This document shows positions 11,055 to 22,269 of a stretch of 64,000 nucleotides of DNA, in pieces. This DNA is from Artemia franciscana (taxonomy: Eukaryota > Arthropoda > Branchiopoda > Anostraca > Artemiidae): positions 44,501,291 to 44,565,290 of the forward strand of contig NC_088875.1 in NCBI RefSeq assembly GCF_032884065.1. Reading direction: 5' to 3'. Below the pieces are notes generated by a model. That model was not told the DNA's origin. It saw nothing but the letters and a program-made list of their open reading frames with translations, and searched no databases. The first letter of the stretch is position 1, and every line of letters begins with the position of its first letter. A program made the translations under genes and the position numbers.

Positions 11055-11121
<67 letters not shown>
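11055..11121. repeat. (TA)n microsatellite
   Basis: About 66 bp of uninterrupted TA repeat. It creates false IYIYIY open frames on both strands. Confidence 0.97.
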
Positions 11122-11124
<3 letters not shown>

Positions 11125-11149
11125 GTATATTACTATTTGCATAAATCAA

Positions 11150-11775
11150 GTAATTGGCAGTTCTAATAATATCTTGAAGGTCTAGCCTCCTTTTCTTTGT
11201 TGAGTCTCCTTTTGAAAACTTTGGCTGGTGCCAAAGACATGATCTCCTTATCCAAACTGTTCTAATCATTGAAAATCCTTTGGATAGAAAACATATTGTC
11301 TATTTCTGCAGTTAACTGAAAGCTTATGAAACTTCTTGGAGTGAAATTGCATTTGCTTTGCCAGGTTAGCTGAACAAAGAGCTTGTTTTTGAGTTGGTTA
11401 ACATATTTGTATATCAGTAGCATTTTATAGCATCTACAATGGAAAGTCAAAGATGGTAGCACTAAAGCAGATAACTTATCACAATGTGGTTTTACTCCAA
11501 GCCCAGAAATAAATTTAGTGGCCCTCCTTTGTAAACCTTCAACCAGCTGTATATTATTTTTGTAAAAGAGGCCAGCAAGACAGGGTCCAAATTCCATGAC
11601 TGGTTTCATAATTGCTTTGTATAGCTTCAGAAAGATTCCATACAACCAGCTAGTAATGGGTTTTTTTATAAGTCCAAGCCTTGAGTTTGCTATGGGGTCC
11701 ATTAGTGGAGAATGTTTGTGGAACTTTTAAGAGGTTATCTAGAAGTGACTCATAGGTCTTTACCACAGACACAAA
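11150..11775 (-). pseudogene. Non-LTR reverse transcriptase, thumb and C-terminal region
   Basis: An open minus-strand frame (11262-11702) reads SRLGLIKKPITS, FLKLYKAIMKPVMEFG, then LVEGLQRRATKFISGL and KLSALVLPSLTFHCRCYKML. This is the order found after the catalytic core in CR1/Jockey-type RTs (thumb helix, the E-F/Y-G-P-x-W-like block, the QRRATK helix, then L-P-S-L-x-x-R-R). Upstream traces of the preceding segment can be read to about 11775 with stops. The 3' end runs into the (TA)n tract at 11055. It is dead and 5' truncated. Confidence 0.75.
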
Positions 11776-11779
11776 TTGG

Positions 11780-13735
11780 GAATGAAATGGGAAATGATAT
11801 CTGGTTATCTTTCATATTGTATTGGTGTTGTGGCCATAATGAATGATGACACATTTGGATACATTAGAAGAGAAAAGCCATCTGTCTGCAGTCAAGGTGA
11901 GGTTTCACATGATATTACTTCAGACAGGATTAAACCAAATAGTTTTGATATAGATAACTTATCATATAGATTATAAATGGTTTTATCCCTATTTTTAACT
12001 GTTATACTTTAGTTTTGATATATGGTTAGGTGGTTGCTGACTTTGGGCACCATGTTGTTAATACAGAAAAAATCCCACTGCTGGTCCAAGAACAATTAGA
12101 AAAAAAAACACCAAATAGACCTTTGCAAAGTTGCAAGTAAGTGCATTTGCTGTCCATAGTGAAAAGTTGTACCATCTGAGATCTGCCAGCCAGGAAATTT
12201 ATTAGTAAATCTACTAATTCTTGGTTGATTCCTGCTGCTGTTAACTAGGAATGGTACTACTTCAATTTTATTATTTCATACAAAACAAAGAAAAAAAGAA
12301 TATAATAAATGAAAAATAAAATCAAATAGGTGAGAAAAAGCAAGGATTTTGTCAACCAGTATCTAGCTATGAAAACAAAAACAAGCAAATATTTTGGCAA
12401 GAACCCCTGCCAAGTTGTCTTCAGTGCTCAGAAAAAAGACATAATCTAACCTTTTTAAGTGAACTCTACAAGAAGAAAAAAAAAACACTGAACAAAAAAA
12501 ATATCCAGAATAAATGAAAGACAATAAATCAATTTGATTGGACAAATATTCTTTGCTTAGCAATCGATTTTGCCTGCCTGCAACCTGAATTTTCATTAGG
12601 TATGCCCCAAAGCCAAGTGAAAGTCTTCCCATAATAGTTGTGTGCTTATGAACATTTATTATGCTCTTATTTGCCATTCTATCAAATATGGCATAAAATC
12701 AATTGTGTCAGCAGTGAAATTCAGAACAAAAATTCATGTTTGGTCCTAGAGCTCTAAACTGAAGTAAGAAATCCAATGTCTGGTTACAAGTCTGGCTTGA
12801 TTGTGGCAGACTGCAAACAGGCTGGGTTAATTAGGTTTTGTAACATTCAAACAATGTATTTACCTAAAACTTAAAATAGGCACAGGAGCAATTGCCAAAT
12901 ATATTTTTGTAAAAGTGCTAAACAAAATCCTAGTACCCTGTGGAAACATTGCATGCATCCCAAATTTTATGTTATGCCTGATCTGATTCTGCTCCAGATG
13001 AAAATCTTTGGGAAGACCACTACCTCTGTGAGTTTGCACCTTCCCTCTCTAATCTTAGTGCAGAACATGATCAGAAGATTAACCAATGCATTCAGTGCTA
13101 TACAAATAGTGATATTGCTGTGATATAAAGTATGGTTATCTCCATTATAATGAATTAGAAAAGGAAATTCAGTAATGGTACTGATGGCATCTGCAGGACT
13201 ACTTTTGATTTCAGGGGTGATCTTCTGATTGACTATTGAAGTCTGCTGTACCAAATTATGCCCTGGTATAGTGCCAAAATATTTTTGGAGGGGTGGACCC
13301 CCATGCTAAAGCACCTTTGCATATTATGTTCCTTTAGGGTAGTAGGGGTTTCAGAAGAGACTACAGTGTAGCCATGCACTGTCTGCTTAATCTGCTACAT
13401 TTCTAGATACTGATGCAAAAATTGTGAATTCTTTGTATTCATGATGACCACTATTCATGTGATTGGCTTTTCTATGCATATATTTTTTATTCTACATATG
13501 TGTATGCTGTGTATATTTTGTAAATTATAGTGGCATATTAATAAAATGAGAAGGAATAGTCAATCTGGACTTGTCCCAGTTAAAAATAAGAATAAGGTCA
13601 CAATTAATGACAAGGAAGGAGTAAAAGAGAGATGGGTAGAAATTTTGAGAATGTGATAAACCATGATAGACTTGCATAGAAAGATATAACAAAGAATAAA
13701 AAATATTATCACACTTTGGATGTGATGAGAGATTT
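11780..13735. other. No supported gene
   Basis: This is AT-rich sequence. Open frames at 12363-12677 and 12967-13254 (minus strand) have no recognisable domains, and 11776-11976 (plus) overlaps decayed retrotransposon sequence. A possible donor (TTTTAG|GTAAAT) around 12862 has no convincing partner acceptor. Confidence 0.4.
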
Positions 13736-13739
13736 ATTG

Positions 13740-14195
13740 GTAAAATTATAGCAGTTTATGTAACTGGCTTTCCTATAAAGTAAATATACTGCTCAATGCC
13801 TTTTTTATGTTCTTTACAAATATAATAATTGCTTCTACCTTAAATTCCAATTTAAGCACTTTTTAACCTAACCCAACCTAATCTAACCTTATTATTAATA
13901 ATTTTAGCACTATCAAAATGTAGCATTATTTTTCGAAAATGATGGAAAAGATGATGCTGTGAAAACATAGTATTATTTTGTGAAAAACAAGCAATAAGCC
14001 ATACCTTAATTGAAAATTTGTCATTTTTTAGAGCTCAAAAAGTGCTTAAATTTGAATCTGTAGTAGAAGCAATTATTATATTCATAAAGAACATCAAAAA
14101 GGCAACAAGTGGTATGATCACTTTGTTGGTAAGTCATTTATATGAACTATCATAATTTTTTGAAAATTTGTCATTTTTAAGAGCTCAAAAAGTTG
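13740..14195. mobile_element. Foldback MITE (family M), simple form
   Basis: The left arm (13742-13868: AAAATTATAGCAGTTTATG, then GTTCTTTACAAATATAATAA, then TTCCAATTTAAGCAC) is inverted in the right arm (14040-14160: AGTGCTTAAATTTGAA, TTCATAAAGAACATC, AGTCATTTATATGAACT). The arms are about 120 bp with an interior of about 170 bp and no ORF. The compound element at 51341-52785 is built from the same sequence. Confidence 0.75.
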
Positions 14196-14229
14196 CCAGT
14201 TAATGAAGACAGTGTGTTGACTGTTCATT

Positions 14230-14640
14230 AGGCGTTGTTGCACAACTCATTGTCAATTGATAATTTGAATGACTTAATACTGGCTGAAGAGAAAGTTTAA
14301 CCAGGGATAATCCCTGGTTTAAAAAGTTCCATAGACTCATCACCTGATTAGAAAAGAATTTGCTAGTAACTTTGAGTCAGCACACTTCTTGAAAATTTTT
14401 CAACTTGCTCTCTCTTTTGACATCTTTATGACTGCTGTTGATAAGAGTTGGCCCATTAAACCAGGGAAGACAGAGTAGGATGCTATTGAGTCAATGACTC
14501 CTTATCATCACTAACCAGCAACTCTAGAGGATTTTTCCTGGTTTTTCTGGACAATATGATTTAAGAAAATTTAAGGCATCTATTATGCTGTACTCTGTCT
14601 TTTTACTTTTTTGCAGTGACAGGTTAGAAAATATATAGCC
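14230..14640 (-). pseudogene. Probable non-LTR RT C-terminal remnant
   Basis: With frameshifts, the minus strand can be read as the tail typical of these RTs (a ...NSFLIR..V..W... block and a later A-S-x-x-S-F-K block). The match is weak and has several stops. Confidence 0.3.
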
Positions 14641-15187
14641 TAATTAATAAATGAATAAATAATTAGGGCTATATATTTGTCCATCAAGGATGGGTATTGT
14701 GAGGGAACAAGTATTGTGTTGAAAATGGGAAAAAAATAATAAATCTACTGGTGTTTTTTTCATTTTTCTTAGTTTGGTACATAGCCAAGGGCTACAAAGG
14801 GGGGGGGGGTGAGGTGCTGATGAACTGTTAAATTTTACTTTAATCATAAGAAGGTTTAAAATTACAAATGTACAAATTCCTCTCTTTTTTTTCAAGCTAG
14901 TTTCTTTAGAGAGAACTGACATTGTGCAAACTAGCCTAGGCCTACCATTTCTTCCTTTGAGGCTCCAAATCTAGAGGGTTATGTCATTAATGAGGCAGCT
15001 TAAGAGAGTACTACCTCTTCATTGTTCCATTTACACAGTCATTACCAAATTCAAAGGATATCTGAAGTACCAAATCCTAGGGTATATAATATAAGCCTGA
15101 TTATTAGCCTAGGCTTAATGATTATGGTAAGTCGGCTGCAAGGACAGGATGTATTTACTGATAAGAAATTTAAAAAATGCACATTAC

Positions 15188-15265
15188 CTTTCCGGCTGAT
15201 ATTTAAAGATCTAGCAACTTGATCTAACAAAACTGATAGATCTTCATTTAGGGCTACTCATTTCT
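15188..15265 (-). other. Candidate coding exon, unidentified
   Basis: The minus-strand frame VALNEDLSVLLDQVARSLN, then ISRK, is open and ends at a donor GGAAAG|GTAATG (15187/15188). Several possible acceptors (for example GTTTTGTTAG upstream of ATCAAG) lie in the same stretch, so the start is uncertain. The composition is protein-like, but I cannot name a family. Confidence 0.25.
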
Positions 15266-15483
15266 AAATTATTTTCGAAGAACTCTATTTAAATAAATTG
15301 TGATTGATCTATTGACATCTATCAAAACATGGCAATGTTGCCAGATAGTGGTACGAAAAACGCCGCGCAGTTTCAAAAACGAGCCCTAGCCTGCTCAGCA
15401 TAGAAAAATATATTAAGGAGAAAGAACACTGATGACAATTTCCCATAAGGTACTAAATAGATGGTAAGATCGATTTGCTTCAT

Positions 15484-15659
15484 CTAAATTTCTTTGTTGG
15501 TCTTTCTTCTTAGTAAATTTTCTACGCTACTCAAAGGCAGCCTGGAGCATGTCTCTTGTAATTTCTCCAGGAGTAATGAGTCGCACCATAAGTCAGTCAC
15601 CGGCAACTGCACCCAATCATAGGCAGCGCAATACCGCTGTCTATGCCTCCCATCATTTC
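15484..15659 (-). CDS. Candidate terminal exon of an unidentified gene
   Basis: After a good acceptor (GATGTATTTTAG at 15660-15671) only one frame stays open. It encodes 57 residues starting NDGRHRQRYCAAYDWVQLPV, continuing TDLWCDSLLLEKLQETCSRL and PLSSVENLLRRKTNKEI, and then reaches a TAG at 15484-15486. Its use of Trp, Cys and Asp is unlike the low-complexity open frames nearby, and the last part looks helical. No family was recognised. An R-family repeat abuts the acceptor, so an older exon could have been partly overwritten. The upstream exon was not found. Confidence 0.35.
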
Positions 15660-16330
15660 CTAAAATACATCCAATCCAAATTTTGAGAAAGGCATTTTGT
15701 TCAACGTAGTTGAAAAATCCATAAATTATGTCTTTGAGGATAACCCCTCCCCCCCCACCCACAGCCCTCAAGGCAAGTGTTGTAAGCCATACCCTAGGGG
15801 AGTTTAAGGTTTATATAGAAAAAGTGCTGTATAAACTTCAGAGGAGGCTCATTGGATTGATAATCAAAATTTATAGTGTCTTCTTTAAAATTCAAAGTGA
15901 ATGGAGGGTGGATATGCTCCTCACCCAACACCTCGTATTTTCCCAAAATGTATCTGATAAAAATTGTAACATTGCCATTTGTTGTCGTAAATACTTCTAA
16001 AAAGGCCTATTTGATCGGAAATTATATGGGTTAGTGCCTCTTTTAATAGTTGAAAGTGATCAGAGGGTAACTAACCCCCCTCCAACGCCCATCGTTTCCC
16101 CAAACACATAGGGGAAGGGTTGTAAGTTACCCCCTGGGGGCATATATAATTTTTATAAAAAGGGTGATTGCATAAATTTCGGAAGGGGCTTATTGAATTG
16201 GTAATAAGAAGGTCTACCCCCCCCCCTCCAACACCTCGTATTTTCTAAAATGCATCTTATAGAAATTTTGATGTGGACATTTGTTGTTGCAGAAACTTAA
16301 AAGAAACTCTCAAAACGGACTTTCAGAAAA
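15660..16330 (+). repeat. Repeat family R, fragment R3 with an internal duplication
   Basis: Begins with the R landmark GCCATTTTGTTCAACG (complement not needed) and the TTATGTCTTTGAGGATAACC block. A segment ending in CCAACACCTCGTATTTTC occurs at about 15930 and again at about 16228, with GGCTTATTGAATTGGTAAT-like text before each, so part of the unit is duplicated about 300 bp apart. Confidence 0.6.
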
Positions 16331-16850
16331 GGTTGAAGGGAGTGTTAAATTAAGTCAAAGCACGTTGTGTGAATACGGAATGCCAAAAGAGTGTAACTGG
16401 AATAACTGAGTATTTTAATTTGGGAAAATCGGCAAATAATAAGGGGAGATAATCAAAAAGGGAATATTTGCATAAAATTCAAAATCACTTTATCATAAAA
16501 TATGTGACGGACAGAGCCGATTATTAGTTTTTGTTGTCATATACACACGAAAACCAGTCGGCAAGTCAAAATCAACATACACAAAATTATAATATATACA
16601 ATTACCAACAATAATACAGATTAAAAAGTTGACCCGGCATTCAACAACTCAACAAACGAGGACACAAAACTAAGCTCATAACGAGCATGTGAAACAGTCA
16701 CAGGTTAAAGTTTTGATACAGGCTGTGCAACCTCCCTGATTGGCCTTACCCATGCCGGTTTATTTTGGTGTATAGGACGGGATAGGATTTTATTACCAAA
16801 AAATAGGGCTAGTTTTAAACGACGGGAGTAAAGGATTTGAATTTAAACCG

Positions 16851-17140
16851 CTAAAGGAGGAATATGTGCGGTACTTCTTGAGCTTTTGAGAATACTAGGA
16901 GGGCACAGTATTGCACCCTCTCAACCCAGTTCGACTGTTCCCTAGTCAGCCCGAAATGCCATACAGGGCAACAGTACTCAAGTGTGGAACGAATAAAAGA
17001 TAAATATATGCGTAGGAGGTATAGTGCAGGTATTCCATGGCGAGCCAACGACTGCAGATACCTGATGGCCAAATTAAATTCTTTTTTTCAACATGTCATT
17101 AACATGTTTGTTCCACTTCAGATCCGAAGTGATACTTTGC
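16851..17140 (-). pseudogene. Family B RT thumb region
   Basis: A frameshifted pair of segments reads SITSDLKWNKHVNDMLKK, then LAIRYLQSLARHGIPALYLL, RIYLSFIRSTLEYCCPVWH and NWVERVQ. This is the RT connection/thumb block (DLKWN..HV, then R-V-Y..F-I-R-P-x-L-E-Y-x-x-P-V-W). The frame shift is near 17072. Downstream of the block the frame degenerates. Confidence 0.75.
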
Positions 17141-17613
17141 TAAAAATGTGTGTCATGGTGATCGGTCGGACACCCGAAAAATTATTGGGCGTATCTTTTT
17201 TTGGTATTTGTGTGATGAACCCATTTTACCAAATCGATGTATACACACCTCCTGTTTTGTCACCCGATTAAAAAAGAGTGTTGGAGGGCCACTAAGATAA
17301 TCTGAAATGCCTTGATGAGATGAAAAGGAATATCTACAGGGTTAATGCTGATTTTTTTAAGCCTTTTTAATTTAAAAACACCTGGGACTCTGATATTAAA
17401 GGGAAATCGAAAGATTCAGGAGTAGGGATGGGTACTTCCTCGCTCAGCAAAGGGGAGAGGGATTGCACAACGTTAACCAGATGTTAATTAAGGGAGTTGG
17501 CTGATACGTCATATTCATCAACGCCAAAATTAACTCCTTTTTCCACCTTGCCTGTCATCTTTTCGATTCGATTGTACCACCGACTTGTTTTAGACTTGAA
17601 AAGATGATTAACT

Positions 17614-18583
17614 TTAACGTTCTACATATTTGTTCGTGTGTTTTCGAGTGACTTTTATTGGTTTGTTTTTCAACCTGTTCGCTTGTTGGGTATTACAATG
17701 ACGGAAAAGCCATCTTTTTTCCACTACCATTTTCTTAACATTATGCGTAATATACGGTCGATATGACGAGAAACGTTTTGTTGACTTCTCAGGAAAACAG
17801 GTTTTGTAATTTTGAAGCAAAGTTTTTTGGAAAATAGTAGCTGTTTCATTACTACTTTTAGCATCTTGAAGTTTTCCCATTTCTCGCAGCTTAACCATTG
17901 GTCAAAAGCCAGAAGTCCCTCATCTGTGATTGGTCGACTGATAGTTACAGTTGTAGCGTAATCAATCTTAATGAAATTGATAGGGTTAAGTTCAAGAGAA
18001 AAGTGGTAACTTCCTCTAATCAGAGCCCCGTTCGTAGGTATGTTGTAAAATTCGTGCATATTTGTGGAAATTCGGTCAAGAGAGGTAACACCTTTGGTTG
18101 TGGGAAATTGACAAGCTGCTTCAGACCGATTCCGGTGTCTAGGTGATTTAGCTTTAATTCGTTGGCATCGCCCAACATGAAAAATCTGCATGATGGGTGT
18201 TTGCCCAAAGCAAAATTCGTAATGAGTTGCAGCTTTTCTACGAATGCTTGGCGGTATTCACTCGTCTGACCCAGGAGTAATAATGCACGCAGAGAGCGAC
18301 ACCTGTGAGTTTCTGGGGGAGATGTAGTGGTTTTAAAATGACTCACATTATTTCGACGTACTCAGTTAAAAAAAGGGACATCAATTCTAGCTGCTTTTAA
18401 AATTTCACGGGCATAAATAAGAACTCCGCCATCTTTTCTCCCCAGTAGATGGTCATCAGGTCGTATTTTTATAAATTCATCAAAACCTCCTATTTTCATG
18501 AGTTCTGGGTTTTGTCGATGAATTTCAGAAGCCATTAGGACAGATACCTTTGTTGTCTTAGCTAGACTTTCTAACTCGGCCAC
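17614..18583 (-). pseudogene. Family B endonuclease and linker to RT
   Basis: Three overlapping frames carry the endonuclease: an N-terminal part (MASEIHRQNPELMKIGGF, then GRKDGGVLIYARE; 18362-18583), a middle part with the catalytic FMLGDANELKLNHLDTG motif (18020-18346), and a C-terminal part continuing into GVTSLDRISTNMHEFYN and PITDEGLLAFDQWLSCEKW (17724-18191). The linker CFPEKSTKRFSSYRPYITHN lies at 17614-17898. At least two frameshifts separate them. The GDAN motif corresponds to the GDFN box of the endonuclease fold. Confidence 0.72.
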
Positions 18584-18672
18584 TAAATCAAAATTTAAAC
18601 TTTCAGCATTTACGTAAATAACCTAATGAAGGAAAAAACCTCAGAATTATAATACTTTATCTTAGAGGTGTT

Positions 18673-20205
18673 TTATGTTCTCGTTGTAGGTCTTTGTAAG
18701 AATATGTTGTTGCCCTGGTGGACGTGGCTGTCATCAGGATTACCCATACCAAAAAGGGGCTCAAATTTATTCAGTACTGGAACTATGGCTGAAATGAGAG
18801 AAATTGTGCCCTCGCCAGTGGGGGCTGCAAGGGTGGAAAGAAAGAGCGAGGTACGGGGATTTGAAAAACTGTCGGGGGGCTCGAGTTCGTTATCTAATAT
18901 GGGGGACAGAAAAGATGATGCTGCTGATGTAGCGGATCCGGGAAAAACATTCCGACCGACCAAGAAGGCGCAATACACGCTCGATTGGGGGTTTGCTGAT
19001 ATACTGGAGAGATTGTTGGTAAAGGGGACCACACAGGTCCGCGAGAGGTGTAATCGTGATTGGTGTGTATTCGTAACCCTCGTCCAGTTAAGTTTTTTGA
19101 TGCTGGGTTCAGATTCAGAAAAGTGTTTTTCTGTCGATTTGTATGACTGGAGCTGCGTCTTTTTGATGCACCGCAATACGCATTCGCGAAAACATACTCT
19201 TTGTAAGTGCATGATAAAACACAACGTGGTCAAAATTACACTCATCATTACTGCATGTTTTCGAAATAAAACGTGGACATATATACTAAAAAAGAAAGTT
19301 TTTTCTGTGCTTACAGAAACCACTTTCATTAAAATATTGACAAATCTCGTTAAATTTGGAAGCCTCTTTCGCAAAAGAACCTGCATATAATATTACGTCC
19401 TTTTACCGGTTAAGGACTTGCGTGTAACTTTTTGTTGAACTATTTTTTCGAAAACAATTCTTCATCTTCAAACGGTTGAATGTTACAAAACTTATTCTTG
19501 TCAGTTAGCCTTACGTCAGCTAATTTAACACTTTACTGAATCTCGTCATCAAGGTTCATTCCCACACTGCATGCACTTTTTACGTCACTTAATGAGTTGC
19601 AAATTTGATTGCTCTGGGCTTGTATAGAATTATTCATGTCATAGCTAAAGGAGGATGAGCGTAATTTCACGGGTGGCATGAGAGAAAGGTTTCCCAACTG
19701 ATTTAATTGCATCATTAGGGTGTTAATAGTTGCTGTTTTTTTGTCAGTTAAGTTCTGAAGGTGACGTATATCAGATTGGAGTGATTCGTGGGCATCTCGC
19801 AGTGGTAATAGTTCATTTTTGTATAGCTGAGAGTTGATTCTCATGAACAGAACATCTGTTAGTAGAAGCTGAGACTTCAGTAACGTGTTCAGAACAATTC
19901 GTGCATGGAGTTTTATCCTCACTGCTGGGCCTAGTTACTGTCTTAGTTTTGGGATTGGAATTCCTTGGTGTTACTATGGGTGTGTTTTGACAAAGGGTCT
20001 AAGTCTAAAGCTCGCTTGTGGCATAATTTTGCAGGGAATTTTCATACCGTTAGTAAGTGAAGGTAAACTGGGGAAGTCACAATTTAAGCACAACCATACC
20101 ATTAGTCTCTCTTTTTTTCAAGCGTGATCCTTGCACACTTAGGATGACAACATTGACTGTATTTGGTGCACTGAACCGTTCCACTAGTTTCTGGGTCCCT
20201 AAACT
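18673..20205 (-). pseudogene. Family B ORF1 (PHD finger, coiled coil, Ser/Pro-rich tail)
   Basis: At 20205-20060 the minus strand reads VQCTKYSQCCHPKCARIT and, one frame over, MVWLCLNCDFPSLPS: the second half of a C4HC3 PHD finger, with the closing W-x-C-x-x-C intact. At 19533-19922 there is a heptad-rich coiled-coil segment (LRDAHESLQSDIRHLQNLTD). At 18673-19386 a 237-codon open frame holds a Ser/Pro-rich tail (GEGTISLISAIVPVLNKFEP). The opposite-strand 240-codon frame at 18668-19390 is its shadow. It probably once encoded a nucleic-acid-binding ORF1 protein. Confidence 0.65.
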
Positions 20206-20279
20206 TAGGACAGTAATATTTAGTCAAAATTAACTTGAAAAGACTAGGTGCTTTGCACTAGGCTGTTAGGGAGGAGGGA

Positions 20280-20540
20280 TACCTCGAACCCGACCAAGCC
20301 GTCTTAAGAAATTCTCCACCTGCTCTGCGGAGGTTCAATATCCAAGATAATAATCATCTTCACATTTATAAACGAAAATTATAGATTAGATACACAAATG
20401 CCAAACAACGCCACTACGCGTAAATAAATTAAAATTGAACAGCACCTCTCCGCATTAACCAAAATAGCGTATGTCAAAAATTGATTTGGGTATTAAGTTG
20501 GAACTTACAGAGAATGCTAAAAGGGGAAGATCATCTTATT
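20280..20540. other. Unassigned spacer
   Basis: I see nothing recognisable between the family B element and the degenerate tandem repeat. It may include family B 5' UTR. Confidence 0.4.
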
Positions 20541-20544
20541 GAAA

Positions 20545-22265
20545 GGCAGTGTTCACTACTACTAATACTACAATTACTTCTAAATTTACTATTACTACTT
20601 CTATCGCAACTACTAGTACGACTAAGTGCATATCGATGAAAAATTCAAGAACATACTGGTTATCAAAAGGATATATCAGCAATGACATAGCGATGGCTAA
20701 TTGTATTGAGCTTAAACTTCCAGGACTTAACGAGGAGGATGTTCTACTGACCAAAAGGCAATACATACAGCTGCTGCTAGTAATACTACCTCTGTTCAAT
20801 ACTATTGCTAGTAGTAGGCTAGGCTATCAATACTACTGCTGTGACTACTATCACAACTATGCCTAAGGGTATTATGGCCAAATTTTCAAGAAATTCGAGG
20901 GGGGAAGATATACTGAATCAGAACACTCCCTCTGTGTGCAGGTTGTCAAAGGGTGCAACACCACTATCTTAGGAACAGTTTTGTGTGTGAAGTTGAAACT
21001 AACAGGGCTTGTTGTGAGGGATGTTGAACTAACCAAAAGAAAACATTCACATCCTAGTGCTACCGCTTCTACTCATGCTACTGTTATTGTCACTATTATT
21101 ACTACTTCTATTGTTTAATTTTAACTGCTACTACTACTAATACTACCACTATTAAAACTAAGGATACTAAAGCGAAAAATTTGGGACATTTTAAAAACTG
21201 TATGGAACTAATTCGAAGCCCACTATGCCCACACAGGCTGTCAAGTTGGTGCATTAGAAATGCTTCAGGAATGGTTGATGATATGAATTAAGCTGAAACT
21301 TTCCGCGTGCGTTGAAGGGGATGTTAAAGAAACAAAAGGTGCTATGTGTATACAACTACTAATGCTGCTACAACTATTACTACTGTGCAAGCTAATGCTG
21401 TTAAGATGAGGCTTTTGAAGAATATTTAGGTGCATGTTGAACTAAATAAAAACAAATTACGAGCATGTGGACTTCCAAAAAGGTAGCAAAGCAATATCTA
21501 AAGAGCAACTTATATTACTAATTTAGACCTTTAAGGGTAAGTTTTTTGGGACTTTGAACTAGTCAGAAGGCATTATGTGTGTACTTTTAGTAATACCACT
21601 ACAATTACTGTTGCTAATGAAGCTAAGGGTATTAAGATGAAACTAATAGGGAATGTTTAGGGGGTTTCAATCAAACATAAAAAAAAACCCTGTAAGCATG
21701 CAGGTTTTCAAAAAGGCATATAAGCAATATCATAGACAGCACCACCCCAAAATAGCTAGATATATCATTGAAACTTTTGAAGGAGCCCTTTTTAAGAGTA
21801 AAAAGAGATTGGAGGGCAAGCAGCCCTCTTCTCAAACCCATTCATCTCCAAATGAATCCAGTTAAAATTTCCGGAAAGTCGTTTTGCTCAAAAGTTAAAC
21901 AGTTCAAAATAGGGATGAAACCTTTTTATCGACAGTGAATGGATATAAAATTATTTAACTGGATATTTCGAACACATATACACTGTTCATCATCAGCAGT
22001 AAAATCATCATCAGTCGTTTTGCTGACAATAGTAGAACGATTCATCAACTATGTCTTTAGATATATCAGGCATGTCAAACCCCCACAATTATGCAGTTGG
22101 CTCACTATGCTTTAAAACTAAATGTTGCTTTAAAATAAATGAAAAGGCATTGTGTTTATGGTTGCCAATAAGACATCTCAGCAATATATCGAGAACGACT
22201 GGGGCTATTAAGATGAAACTTTTAGGGATACTACTATTACTACTTCTACTCTTACAATTTAAATA
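20545..22265. repeat. Degenerate tandem repeat with embedded ACT/CTA trinucleotide runs
   Basis: Phrases of the type AGGTTGTCAAAGGGTGCAAC recur at about 20939, 21232, 21477 and 21702. Each is followed by a GAAACTAACAGGG-like phrase and then by trinucleotide runs (ACTACTAATACTAC type). The last repeat of the second phrase is near 22215. The spacing falls from about 290 to 225 bp, so the units have drifted. Short open frames here are trinucleotide artefacts. Confidence 0.6.
21890..22012 (+). repeat. Short interspersed repeat (family S), copy 1
   Basis: This has the phrase CAGTTCAAAATAGGGATGAA, then ATCGACAGTGAA, then GATATTTCGAACACATATAC and CATCATCAGCAGTAAAA. The same order occurs at 29789-29907. 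It is about 120 bp and noncoding. Confidence 0.75.
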
Positions 22266-22269
22266 AATA

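Larger units (their letters stand above)
16750..20250 (-). mobile_element. Non-LTR retrotransposon family B, decayed, with PHD-finger ORF1
   Basis: On the minus strand, in order, there is a PHD-type zinc finger, a coiled-coil segment, a proline/serine-rich ORF1 tail, an apurinic-type endonuclease and an RT thumb. The order matches CR1-like elements, in which ORF1 often has a PHD finger. Several frameshifts and stops separate the pieces, and the RT palm with its YADD box is missing (it would lie around 17300-17550). No ends or target duplication were identified. It lies between candidate exons of unknown genes. Confidence 0.75.

Noticed and set aside
12967-13254. 95-codon minus-strand ORF
   Set aside because: No domain, no splice context and composition close to background; could be a remnant but cannot be supported.
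18668-19390. 240-codon plus-strand ORF
   Set aside because: It lies exactly opposite the family B ORF1 tail on the minus strand, which fits the order PHD-coiled coil-tail-endonuclease; the plus frame has no motif.
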